Shown here one piece after another: positions 1 through 8,272 of a stretch of DNA of 64,000 nt. Made by a program: the position numbers and the translations under genes. The first letter of the stretch is position 1. Each line of letters begins with the position of its first letter. This stretch comes from Gemmatimonadota bacterium. GTDB taxonomy: Bacteria > Gemmatimonadota > Gemmatimonadetes > Gemmatimonadales > GWC2-71-9. Where the stretch lies: positions 668,821-732,820 of the forward strand of contig JAZKBR010000001.1 of NCBI GenBank assembly GCA_040388535.1. The letters run 5' to 3'. The notes beneath the pieces are model-generated. The model had not been told where the DNA came from. It worked only from the letters and a program-made list of their open reading frames with translations, and did no database searches.

Positions 1-93
1 ACACCGGGGCGGATCGGTTGCAGCCTGAAACTTGCCGCGCACTCCGTCCGTTTTGGCCGCGACATTCATGCACCCTCAAAGGAGCTAGTCCCA

Positions 94-732
94 ATGATCC
101 ATCGCTCGCGTCTGGCCCTCCCGCTGCTTGCTCTCCTCGCTCTGGCACCACTCCGCGCGTCGCAGGCGCAGTCGATCTCCTTCGGGATCACCGGTGGCGC
201 GTCGCTGTCGACGTTCACGGGCGACCTGGTGGAAGACGCCAAGAACTACTCGACCTATATCGTCGGTGGTTTCGCACGCATCGGCGCGATGGGCTTCGCG
301 GTGCAGCCCGGCCTCTACTACACCGGCAAGGGCGCCAAGAGCGAGAGCGCGAGCGGCACCACAGCTGGGACAGTGAAGCTCAACTACATCCAGGTTCCGC
401 TCGTGCTTCGGCTGGGTATTGGCAGCGGCAAGAGCCGCCTCTATGTCGGCGCCGGTCCGGCGATCGGCTTCAAGGTGAGTTGCAAGCTCGCGCAGCCGAC
501 AACCTCCAGCTACAGCGGGACAGATTGCGCCGAAGGTGCCAGCGAGGATCCCGTGAAGTCCACCGAGGTGAGTGGTATTGTTGAAGCCGGCATCGAGTTC
601 GGCAAGTTCTCGATCGGCGCTCGCGGCGACCTGGGCCTCACCAATGCGATCGAGTCGGTGCAGTCAGGCTCGACGTCCAATCTCGGCATCAAGACCCGCA
701 CCGTCTCGGCGGTGGCTGCAATCCGGTTCTGA
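94..732 (+). CDS. outer-membrane beta-barrel protein (PorT/OmpA-like barrel)
   Basis: A 212-residue exported protein. Residues 1-25 form a signal peptide (basic start, Leu/Ala-rich core, cleavage near ASQA-QS). The mature part has alternating hydrophobic, glycine and aromatic strands (for example LNYIQVPLVLRLGIG, then YVGAGPAIGFK) and ends in a phenylalanine (AAIRF), as outer-membrane barrels often do. This fits the small barrel family found in Bacteroidota and relatives. AAGGAG lies 8 nt before the ATG. The next gene is a paralogue sharing the AGPAI..K.SCK block, so the two are a tandem duplication. The cargo or function is unknown. Confidence 0.8.
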   Translation: MIHRSRLALPLLALLALAPLRASQAQSISFGITGGASLSTFTGDLVEDAKNYSTYIVGGFARIGAMGFAVQPGLYYTGKGAKSESASGTTAGTVKLNYIQVPLVLRLGIGSGKSRLYVGAGPAIGFKVSCKLAQPTTSSYSGTDCAEGASEDPVKSTEVSGIVEAGIEFGKFSIGARGDLGLTNAIESVQSGSTSNLGIKTRTVSAVAAIRF

Positions 733-774
733 TTTCCCGCAGGTCCGTTCCTTCCCCCTCGCTCGGAGAGTTGC

Positions 775-1389
775 ATGATTCGCAAGTTGATGTCGACAGT
801 CGCAGTGATCACGGTAGCCGGCTTCGCGCCGCTCGCGGCCCAGGGCCATTTCGGCATTGTGGCCGGTGGTGTGAGCTCCAATATGACCGCGAGTGGCGGC
901 GGCGCGTCGATTTCGTTCAAGTCCAGAACGGGCTTTGCCGCGGGCCTCTCGATGGTACACACCATCAGCAAGGACCTCGATTTCGCTCCCGAACTGCTCT
1001 ACATCCAGAAGGGAAGCAAGTTCACCGAGGGATCGGAGGCGGCGAGCCTGAAGGTTTCGTACGTGGAACTCCCCCTGCTCTTCCGCGCCAAGTTCGGCAC
1101 CGCGGGCACGCGCCCGTTCGTGATGGCGGGGCCGGCGATCGCGGTCAAGGCGTCGTGCAAGGTCTCGGGGAGTAGCGGTAACGTTTCGGTCTCATCGAAC
1201 TGCGATGACGTCGACGTCAACGTCAAGAGCACCGACGTGGGCGCGATGTTCGGCGCCGGCGTTGCGGCGAAGCGGCTTTCGATCAGCGTTCGGTACGAGC
1301 TCGGCCTGACGAACGTTGCCAAGAATTCGGATCCGGGCGAATCCGTGAAGAACAAGGCCCTCCTCGCGATGGTCGGGATCTCGCTCTAA
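775..1389 (+). CDS. outer-membrane beta-barrel protein, paralogue of the preceding gene
   Basis: A 204-residue protein with a signal peptide over residues 1-22 (…PLAAQG) and a predicted small beta-barrel. It shares with its upstream neighbour the segments LPLLFR / VPLVLR and GPAI-KASCK / GPAI-KVSCK, and similar length, so it is a tandem paralogue. It has two Cys residues about 20 positions apart in the mature part, also present in the first copy, which may form a disulfide in a surface loop (inference). The 42-bp gap to the first gene suggests one transcript. Function beyond outer-membrane location is not evident. Confidence 0.8.
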   Translation: MIRKLMSTVAVITVAGFAPLAAQGHFGIVAGGVSSNMTASGGGASISFKSRTGFAAGLSMVHTISKDLDFAPELLYIQKGSKFTEGSEAASLKVSYVELPLLFRAKFGTAGTRPFVMAGPAIAVKASCKVSGSSGNVSVSSNCDDVDVNVKSTDVGAMFGAGVAAKRLSISVRYELGLTNVAKNSDPGESVKNKALLAMVGISL

Positions 1390-1402
1390 CGCACCGGCGA
1401 CG

Positions 1403-2551
1403 CTACGGATCCATCCGGGCGTCGGCAATCGGTCCAGCAGCCGGGAGTGATGCCGCAGCAGTCGGCGTCACTCCCGGATTGCGTTCCAGGGCGCGAAGGA
1501 AATCCGCGAAGCGGTATTCGACATAGCCGAGGTGCCAGATCGAACCGGGCGCCGAGGCCGAGAGGTAGATGCGGATCGCATCACGCGAGGCATCGTACAG
1601 CAACGAGCCGCGATAGAGTGAGCCACGGACCCAGTCGGCATCGCTCCGCTGCAACACGGGCGTGCGATAGGTCGTCCAGTTGACGCCGTCGGAGCTGCGG
1701 GCAAAGAAGAGGTCCCGGCCGTAGCAGCTGTAGTTCCGATTCGCCGGATAGATCGCCCAGTACTCCCCGCGTGCTGGCACCCAGGTCACATCGATGTGCC
1801 ACACCGAGAAGCCGGGTTGGCGCAACCTGACCTGACGAGCCCCATCCCAGCCGGTTTCCGGGCGCGCCGGCTCGACGCCTGCCATACCGGAGCCGCGCTG
1901 CGTCATCACGCGAGTCACCCGGTTGCGACACTTGCTGGTGCCGGCATCGACGTACCACACGGCAGGCGCTTCACCGGGGCGGGCCGCAAGGGTCGGCGAG
2001 ACGATGCCGTGGTTGCGACGCCGGAAGGTGACCCTCGGCAGCGTCCAGTGGCGGCCATCGCCCGAGGAAATCGCCTTGATGATGTTCTGCCCATCACGGA
2101 CCTCGCGATAGATCATCACCAGCCGGTCGGCCGTCGCATCGTAGGTCAGGTCGGGATCGGAGTTGTAGCCGCTCGCGGGTTTGGCCACCACCGGATCAGG
2201 AAATCCGGCGGGCATTTCCCATTTGACCCCATCGTGGGAGACGGCAAGCGACGGGTTCTCCATCGCCTCGCTCGAACCGGGATAGGGCGTGTACGCCATC
2301 CAGTATTCCCAGCCGTGCCATGGCGCGGGGAAGCGCACCACATCGGGGTGTACCGCCTGGCCCGACCCTTCGAAGGTGGGAATCGCCAGCCGGGTGAGCG
2401 GTACCAGCGGCGTGAGGGGCAGGACGAGCGCCGCGCCGAAATCCTCGCCGAGCGGGGCGGGCTGCACCAGCGCGAGCGGCGTCTCTGCGGCGTCTCCGCA
2501 CGCAGCGAGCAGCAGGCTGGCACACAACAGCACTCGTCGGAAGAGTGGCAT
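1403..2551 (-). CDS. predicted lipoprotein with a beta-propeller (glycosidase/sialidase-like) fold
   Basis: A 382-residue protein beginning MPLFRR with a lipobox (LLLAAC, Cys about residue 18), so probably a lipid-anchored envelope protein. The rest carries repeated blade-like segments typical of five-bladed propellers and BNR proteins: VSHDGVKWEMP, SSGDGRHWTLP, RSSDGVNWTTY, each an S-x-DG-x-x-W pattern. Such folds occur in GH43/GH130/sialidase-type proteins, but no catalytic set could be assigned with confidence. The ATG at 2551 is chosen because GGGAG lies 7 nt upstream; an in-frame earlier start would add seven residues before the signal. It converges on the barrel gene upstream of 1389. 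Confidence 0.7.
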   Translation of the reverse strand: MPLFRRVLLCASLLLAACGDAAETPLALVQPAPLGEDFGAALVLPLTPLVPLTRLAIPTFEGSGQAVHPDVVRFPAPWHGWEYWMAYTPYPGSSEAMENPSLAVSHDGVKWEMPAGFPDPVVAKPASGYNSDPDLTYDATADRLVMIYREVRDGQNIIKAISSGDGRHWTLPRVTFRRRNHGIVSPTLAARPGEAPAVWYVDAGTSKCRNRVTRVMTQRGSGMAGVEPARPETGWDGARQVRLRQPGFSVWHIDVTWVPARGEYWAIYPANRNYSCYGRDLFFARSSDGVNWTTYRTPVLQRSDADWVRGSLYRGSLLYDASRDAIRIYLSASAPGSIWHLGYVEYRFADFLRALERNPGVTPTAAASLPAAGPIADARMDP

Positions 2552-2669
2552 GCACTCGCTCCCGTCACGCAAAGCATCGGTTTGTTGGGGGTACGCACCG
2601 GGGGGTGCGAGCCGAGAAGATCGCCCTGTCGCGGTTCTCGCGCAATTGTCGCGCTATCTTGAGCCCCTG

Positions 2670-3695
2670 ATGCCGTCGCGCCACACTCTCCCCGAAGCGC
2701 CCGCAGCCGGCCCCCTGCCATGGCGACGCCTCGCCGTTGTCGGCGCGTGGGCACCGTATCGCAGCGAGGACGCCATCGTCCGTGCCGCCCGGCGCCTCGG
2801 CCTGACTTCTGAGCCCTTCGATGTACTGCGGCAGGTTCGCCGATTTGGGGGGCTGGGTCGCGCCTGGATCGGACGTACCATCGAGCGATTCGACCCCGAC
2901 TTCATCCTCTGCACCCGGCACGCGTGGCTACTGGGCCCTGAGCGTCTCTCGCGTCTCCTCGACGGGCGTGCGTCGGCCTTCTGGTATTTCGATGCCCACG
3001 AAGTTCCCGGTGTCGCCGAGCTGGCCCGCCTCTGTGATGCGATGTACACCACCTACGCGAACCAGCGAGAGTATTACCGAGCGCTCGGTGTGAAGACGGT
3101 GCGCTTCCTGCCGCAGGCGCTCGACGCCGACCTCGAGAAGCCCGCGACGCGTCTGCGTGATGAGGACCGTTGCGACGTGTCGTTCGTCGGCTCAGGACAG
3201 TATCCCTACCGCTGGCCTTTGCTGGAAGAGGTCGCGCGACACTTCACCCTGCAGATTCGCGGACCCGGGTGGCAGGATGCGCCGGTCACACTTCCGGTTG
3301 TGGGAGGCGCCATCTACACCACCCGTCTTGCCGAGGTGGTTGGGGCGGCGGCGGTATCGCTAGGCGCCAACTCGGTCGCGGCACAGGATGGTGAACATGC
3401 CTCGGCGAGTGACCGGATGTGGAAGGTGATGGCGTGCGGCGGGGCCTATGTCGGCCCCTACGTCCCGGGGATCGAGGCCCTCGCTCGCGACCGGGAGCAC
3501 TGTCGCTGGTATCACACCACCGACGAGTGCATTGCGGTCATCCGGGAGCTACTTGAGCATCCCGAGGAGCGCCGGGCGATGGCGCTGCGCGGCAGGGCGC
3601 ACGCGCTGGCGCATCACAGCTACGACGCCCGGCTGCCGTTGCTGCTGACGGGACGCGAACAGCCGCTGGAATCCGCTGATCAGACCGGCACGTAG
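2670..3695 (+). CDS. CgeB-like glycosyltransferase
   Basis: A 341-residue protein resembling the CgeB/spore-maturation-like family of GT-B glycosyltransferases. The N-terminal half has a Rossmann-like start (RLAVVGAWAPY) and DFILCTRHAWLLGP. The C-terminal half has the DVSFVGSG..YRWPLLEE and SASDRMWKVMACGGAYVGP segments that build the nucleotide-sugar pocket in this family. The ATG at 2670 precedes the homologous region; the frame is open further upstream, but that stretch is antisense to the lipoprotein gene and has no family similarity. It overlaps the next gene tail to tail by 16 bp. The acceptor is unknown; a cell-surface glycan is likely from context. Confidence 0.72.
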   Translation: MPSRHTLPEAPAAGPLPWRRLAVVGAWAPYRSEDAIVRAARRLGLTSEPFDVLRQVRRFGGLGRAWIGRTIERFDPDFILCTRHAWLLGPERLSRLLDGRASAFWYFDAHEVPGVAELARLCDAMYTTYANQREYYRALGVKTVRFLPQALDADLEKPATRLRDEDRCDVSFVGSGQYPYRWPLLEEVARHFTLQIRGPGWQDAPVTLPVVGGAIYTTRLAEVVGAAAVSLGANSVAAQDGEHASASDRMWKVMACGGAYVGPYVPGIEALARDREHCRWYHTTDECIAVIRELLEHPEERRAMALRGRAHALAHHSYDARLPLLLTGREQPLESADQTGT

Positions 3696-4540
3696 TTGCG
3701 ATACTCGAAGGGCCGCCAGCCGGTGGTTCGCTCCACCAGATCCGACAACAGAAAGGCCGCGTGATGCCCTTGCCAGCGAACCGGTTCGATGAGACGCTCG
3801 GTGGTGCGGCGGGCCTCGATCCACGACTGCACTACGGCCGGGTGCGCCCCGACGAAGGGGCGGATCCCGGGAAACCACGGCAACAGCGGGCGCGCCTGAT
3901 CCTGCTCGCGCCGCCACGGATAGATCGCGAGGTCTTCGCTCCGCTTCGCCGCCAGCGCCCAGGCGGGGCGGGCCCAGCCGTAGTGATGCATGATCGCGTC
4001 GCTCGTGGCCGACCGGATCCGTCGGTTGTCATCGCCGACGCGAAAGCCCTGCGCATCCCTGAAGGAATGGATCCGATGCTCGCTCCCCAGCCGGACCGCC
4101 CGGGTTTCGCGACGATACCAGCTCCGGTTCGCCGCAACGGTGTCGAATCCGCCATAGAAATGGCGATAGCGTACCAGGACGCCTTCGACACGCGCGTCCG
4201 CATCGCGAGCGAGGATGACATCGCGCAGCATCTCCGCGGCCCCGTCCGCGAGGACCTCATCGGCCTGGATGTAAATCCCCCAGGGCGAGCGGCACGCGGC
4301 CATCGCGCGCTGGGTCTCGTCCGCGAGCATCGCCGGGCCGCGGGTGAAGTCCCAGGTGGTATCGAGAATCCGGATCCGCGGATCGCCGATGGCGAGCACA
4401 CGATCGCGGGTGTCGTCCTCGGAAGCGCCGACGTTCACGACCACCTCGCGCACCACGGGGAGCAGCGAGCGAATGCTCGCCTCCAGCGGGAAGTCGAGGA
4501 TGGTGGCGTTGCGGACCATGGTGAAGCCGGATATATCCAT
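3680..4540 (-). CDS. glycosyltransferase family 2
   Basis: A 286-residue GT-A enzyme. It opens with the family's first strand and helix (ISGFTMVRNATIL, then SLLPVVREVVVNVG..ED.T), has an acidic QADEV motif in the DxD position at about residue 98, and an aromatic-rich acceptor region in the second half. Family 2 enzymes move a sugar from a nucleotide donor to a glycan or lipid. The start at 4540 is chosen because the sequence begins there with the conserved first strand; the upstream extension overlaps the divergent gene. It is divergent from the next glycosyltransferase with only 29 bp between start codons. Confidence 0.78.
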   Translation of the reverse strand: MDISGFTMVRNATILDFPLEASIRSLLPVVREVVVNVGASEDDTRDRVLAIGDPRIRILDTTWDFTRGPAMLADETQRAMAACRSPWGIYIQADEVLADGAAEMLRDVILARDADARVEGVLVRYRHFYGGFDTVAANRSWYRRETRAVRLGSEHRIHSFRDAQGFRVGDDNRRIRSATSDAIMHHYGWARPAWALAAKRSEDLAIYPWRREQDQARPLLPWFPGIRPFVGAHPAVVQSWIEARRTTERLIEPVRWQGHHAAFLLSDLVERTTGWRPFEYRNYVPV

Positions 4541-4569
4541 CGCGCTCAAACTCCACCAACCGCGGCCTG

Positions 4570-5490
4570 ATGGCAAGCACACTCCACATCGCCCTCTATC
4601 ACCCGGCCCGCCTGCCAGTCCGGAAATACGGCGGGACCGAGCGCGTCGTGGTCTGGCTGGCGCGCGGCCTGGCCGAGCTGGGGCACAAAGTCACTCTCCT
4701 CGCCGCCCCGGGCAGTCAGGTCGCCGAGGCGACGCTGGTTCCGGTGGACCCGAAGGTCTCGGCCATTCCTGGCGGCCCCGATCTCACGCCGCTGCTTCCG
4801 CGCGGCGTCGACATCCTGCACGCGCACGTGCCGCTGCAACGGCCACCGCAGGGTGTTCCCTTCCTGTGGACCTTTCACGGGAATGGTGAAACCGGACGGA
4901 AATTTCCCGAGAGCACGGTGGCGCTGTCGGCGAATCACGCCGCGCGACACGGCATTTCCCGCTGGGTGCACAACGGGCTCGATCCGGCGGAATACCAGTT
5001 CCTCCCCGTCAAGCAGGACTTCGACCTCTTCCTCGGTCGGCTGCATACGGTCAAGGGATGGCGCTGGGCAGTGGAAGGAGCGCGCGAATGCAATCGCAAA
5101 CTGGTGGTTGCCGGCGGATGGCGACCGTCGTTGCGACCGGGGCTCCGGTTCGTCGGCGAGATCGGCGGATCGGAAAAGGTCCAGCTGCTCGCGGACGCCG
5201 CCTGTCTCTGGGTGCCTGCCCTGTGGGATGAGCCGTTCGGACTCACGACGATCGAGGCGATGGTCTCCGGCACGCCGGTACTCGGCACGCGCCGCGGCGC
5301 GTTGCCAGAGGTAATCACCGCACAGAGCGGAGCGATGGGAGACACCCTCGAGGAGCTGGTGTCGTTGCGAGCGGGGCTCGCCACGCTCGACCCCGAAGGC
5401 GTTCGCGCGCGCGTGCTCGAGGCGTTCACCCACCGGGTGATGGCCGAACGCTACGTCGAGCTCTATCGGGGAGTGAGCGGCCGAGGCTGA
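4570..5490 (+). CDS. GT4-type glycosyltransferase
   Basis: A 306-residue GT-B enzyme, short for the family. The N-terminus has the group-1 signature (HIALYHPARLPVRKYGGTERVV, then LARGLAELGHKVTLL), and the C-terminal domain has ALWDEPFGLTTIEAMVSGTPVLGTRRGALPEV (quoted in parts), which holds the E-x7-E donor-binding motif. A nucleotide-sugar-dependent transfer to a surface glycan is likely. The start codon is an ATG 29 bp from the divergent GT2 start, so both promoters must lie inside neighbouring coding sequence or overlap. The 3' end overlaps the next, oppositely oriented gene by 28 bp. Confidence 0.8.
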   Translation: MASTLHIALYHPARLPVRKYGGTERVVVWLARGLAELGHKVTLLAAPGSQVAEATLVPVDPKVSAIPGGPDLTPLLPRGVDILHAHVPLQRPPQGVPFLWTFHGNGETGRKFPESTVALSANHAARHGISRWVHNGLDPAEYQFLPVKQDFDLFLGRLHTVKGWRWAVEGARECNRKLVVAGGWRPSLRPGLRFVGEIGGSEKVQLLADAACLWVPALWDEPFGLTTIEAMVSGTPVLGTRRGALPEVITAQSGAMGDTLEELVSLRAGLATLDPEGVRARVLEAFTHRVMAERYVELYRGVSGRG

Positions 5491-6449
5491 TCGAGGAGGA
5501 GCTGGCGAAGCCGGTGCATGTAGGTGTGGTCCTGCAGCGCCCGCGCGCGCGCGGCCGCGCCAATACGTTCGGCCTCACCCGGATTCTCGAGCAGGTCGCG
5601 CACACGATGCTTCAGGTCCGCCGCATCGCGGAAGACGACCACTTCCCGGTCGGGCTGGAAGGCACGCGGCAGATCGCCGCGATCATCGACCACCTGCGCC
5701 GCTCCCATGGCCGCCAGTTCAAACACGCGCTGGTTGCACGACGCCTCGCGCGGATCACCCTCGACCGCGACATGATGAATGTTGATCGCGACGCTCGCCC
5801 CCGCGTACGCCTTGACGTAGGCGTCGGTGCTCGGTGCCTCGCCGCGGCAATAGTCCCGCAGCGCTGTCTTGCGCCATCCCGGTCCCCAGACGGCGAGCCC
5901 GAACTCGACCAATTCGCTCAGCAGCCGTTCACGGCGCGGTGTCGCAGCCCCGGCGAAGACGACATTGGCGCGGTACTGGTCCTTGGTGCGGATCGGGCGA
6001 TAGATCGACGGATCGGCCGCGCGCGAGAGGACATCGACCGTGCGACCGAGGCGCTCGTGAATTTCCGCCGCGACGTCGGTACCGATGGCATAGATATGAT
6101 CGTAGGGCCTGGCCAGCAGCGTCGCACTCGACACGGTACGCAGGTCATCGGGAAGCCAGTTGATCCAGCGGGCCCGCGAGCGGCCGCGCAGCTTGTCGAC
6201 CAGGGACTCCTCGAGCGGATCGCCGCCGAGCACCAGCACCAGCTCGGGATCCTGGTCATCGAGCACCTTCTCGAGCCGCTTGCTCAGGTCGCCGGCGCGG
6301 AAGCGCTGCAGCAGCGACGGCTTCGCGTTGAGGTCGAAGGTCGCGACGCGCGCGCCGAGCCGTTCGAGCGCGCGGCGCTGCTGGGCCGAGTGCGCGTGGC
6401 CGGCATCATCAAATTCTGCTACGAAGAGCACCGAACGTTCGGTGGTCAC
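5463..6449 (-). CDS. CgeB-like glycosyltransferase (second copy)
   Basis: A 328-residue GT-B protein of the same CgeB-like family as 2670-3695. Shared features are an early Rossmann strand (SVLFVAEFDD), the central ANVVFAGAATPRRERLLSEL block, and CNQRVFELAAMGAAQVVDDRGDLPRAF near the C-terminus, followed by a helical REL-type tail. The start is GTG at 6449 and overlaps the stop of the ABC exporter as GTGA, so translation is probably coupled and the two share an operon. It may act on the product flipped or exported by that ABC protein (inference). Confidence 0.72.
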   Translation of the reverse strand: MTTERSVLFVAEFDDAGHAHSAQQRRALERLGARVATFDLNAKPSLLQRFRAGDLSKRLEKVLDDQDPELVLVLGGDPLEESLVDKLRGRSRARWINWLPDDLRTVSSATLLARPYDHIYAIGTDVAAEIHERLGRTVDVLSRAADPSIYRPIRTKDQYRANVVFAGAATPRRERLLSELVEFGLAVWGPGWRKTALRDYCRGEAPSTDAYVKAYAGASVAINIHHVAVEGDPREASCNQRVFELAAMGAAQVVDDRGDLPRAFQPDREVVVFRDAADLKHRVRDLLENPGEAERIGAAARARALQDHTYMHRLRQLLLDQPRPLTPR

Positions 6450-8272
6450 GCCATCACCTCGGCAGCGGAGAACTGCAGGTCGTGGAGGCGGCGGTAGAGG
6501 CCGCCCTGGGCATGCAATACCTGGTGCGATCCGGACTCGATCACTCGCCCACCATCAAGGACGAGGATGCGGTCGGCATCGCGCACCGTGGCGAGCCGAT
6601 GGGCGATCACCAGCACGGTCCGATCCTGCATCAGTCGGTCGATGGCTTCCTGCACGAGTCGCTCCGATTCGGTGTCCAGGGCGCTGGTGGCCTCATCGAG
6701 AATCAGTATCGGCGCGTCGCGGAGCAGCGCCCTGGCAATGGCGATCCGCTGCCGCTGCCCTCCCGAGAGACGCGTTCCGCGCTCGCCGACCACGGTGTTG
6801 TAGCCGTCGGGGAGGGCGTCGATGAACTCGTGGGCATTCGCCGCGCGTGCCGCCACCTCGACATCCACATCGGAGGCATCCGGACGCCCGTAGGCGATGT
6901 TGGCCCGCACGGTGTCGTGCAGCAGCACCGTGTCCTGGCTCACGACGGCGATATGGGACCGCAACGAGGCGCGCGAGAGGGCGGTCAGCGGCACGCCATC
7001 GAGGCGGATCTCCCCCTGCTGCGGATCGTAGAAGCGCGGCACGAGTTCGAGCAAGGTCGTCTTCCCCGCGCCGCTCGGACCCACGAGAGCGACGACCTCT
7101 CCCTTGGCCACCCGGAAGGTCACATCCTGCAGCACCGGCCGCTCGGCGTCATAGCCGAAGCTCACCCGATCGAAGTGGAGATCGGTTGCGAAGGTCGCGG
7201 CGGGTGCGTCCGGCGCGTCGATCTCGGCGGCCGGGATGTCGAGAATGTTGAAGATCCGCTCGGCACTCGCTTCGGCGATCGCAAGTTGCGACGGAACCTG
7301 AGTGATCGCCTTGATGGGCGAAAGCAGGCGCGCGGCCGTCACCAGGAACGCGATCGCTTCGGGGCCGTTGAGCACGACGCGCGATACATCCTGGTTCGCT
7401 GAAGCCCAGAGGATCAGCATGATCACCGCGCCGCCGAACAGCTCACTCACCGGGGAAGTGAGTAGCGCGAATCGCTGCGTGCGTACGTAGCCCTTCCGGT
7501 AGCGTTCGGCCTGCCGGTCGAACGCGGCCGATTCCGTGGGCTCGGCCCCGAACGCGCGAATCAGCTTCATCGCGCCGAGGCGTTCGGTGATGGTGGCGGT
7601 GAGTTCGCCGCGCTCGTGGGTGAATGCGCGTGAATGGCGCTTCAGCCGCGCCTGCAGCAGCCGGACGCCGATCACCAGGATCGGCGCGAGCAACAGGACA
7701 CCGAGCGTGAGTCGCGGCGAGAGTGCCACCATCACGGCGAGCATCGTCAGGATCGCAATGAAATTCTGGAAGAACGCCGCGAGCACCGCCACCACGATCT
7801 GCTTCACCTGATCGGCGTCACTGACGAGCCCGGTGGCGAGCTGGCCGCCGCGGGTCCGCTGGAAGACGCCGAGGTCGAGTCGCAACAGGTGCTGCCAGAG
7901 CCGCACGCGGAGATCCTTGACCACACCTTCCTGCACCAGCACCGAGAGATATGCGGCGACGTAGGTCGCGACGATCTTGACGGCCAGGGCGCCGAGGAAG
8001 ATGCCGACCAGTCGTAGCGTGGCGACATCGCGCGGGACGCCATCCACGATCGGGCCGAGCACTCGGCCGAGGGTGCGCCCCAGCCAGGTATTGCTGCCGC
8101 CGAAGCTATCGTTCCCCGGGAACTGCAGCTTGAGGATCGGAATGAGCAGTGCCGCCGTGGCGCCATCAAGCACCGAGCCCACGAGAGCCGCGCCAAGCCC
8201 GACGATGAAGAGTCGTCGCTGCGGGCGCAACAGGGCAAAGAGGCGCGTGCGCACCCCCGGGCGATACCTCAA
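6446..8272 (-). CDS. MsbA-type ABC exporter (fused permease-ATPase)
   Basis: A 608-residue half-transporter with an exporter membrane domain (six predicted segments, residues about 15-310) and an ATPase domain. Visible are Walker A GPSGAGKTT, the signature LSGGQRQR, Walker B ILILDEATSALD and the H-loop IAHRLATV. As a homodimer it would flip a lipid-linked substrate across the inner membrane; lipid A or a glycolipid fits the surrounding glycosyltransferases, but the substrate is not determined. The start is TTG at 8272, overlapping the upstream stop as TTGA with GAGG about 6 nt before it; a GTG six codons later is the alternative. It is the middle gene of a three-gene minus-strand operon. Confidence 0.88.
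   Translation of the reverse strand: MRYRPGVRTRLFALLRPQRRLFIVGLGAALVGSVLDGATAALLIPILKLQFPGNDSFGGSNTWLGRTLGRVLGPIVDGVPRDVATLRLVGIFLGALAVKIVATYVAAYLSVLVQEGVVKDLRVRLWQHLLRLDLGVFQRTRGGQLATGLVSDADQVKQIVVAVLAAFFQNFIAILTMLAVMVALSPRLTLGVLLLAPILVIGVRLLQARLKRHSRAFTHERGELTATITERLGAMKLIRAFGAEPTESAAFDRQAERYRKGYVRTQRFALLTSPVSELFGGAVIMLILWASANQDVSRVVLNGPEAIAFLVTAARLLSPIKAITQVPSQLAIAEASAERIFNILDIPAAEIDAPDAPAATFATDLHFDRVSFGYDAERPVLQDVTFRVAKGEVVALVGPSGAGKTTLLELVPRFYDPQQGEIRLDGVPLTALSRASLRSHIAVVSQDTVLLHDTVRANIAYGRPDASDVDVEVAARAANAHEFIDALPDGYNTVVGERGTRLSGGQRQRIAIARALLRDAPILILDEATSALDTESERLVQEAIDRLMQDRTVLVIAHRLATVRDADRILVLDGGRVIESGSHQVLHAQGGLYRRLHDLQFSAAEVMA

Noticed and set aside
1-93. gene end at the left edge
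   Set aside because: The open frame from position 18 continues across the barrel gene in another frame and has no family similarity; the stretch holds only the ribosome site and probable leader of the first barrel.
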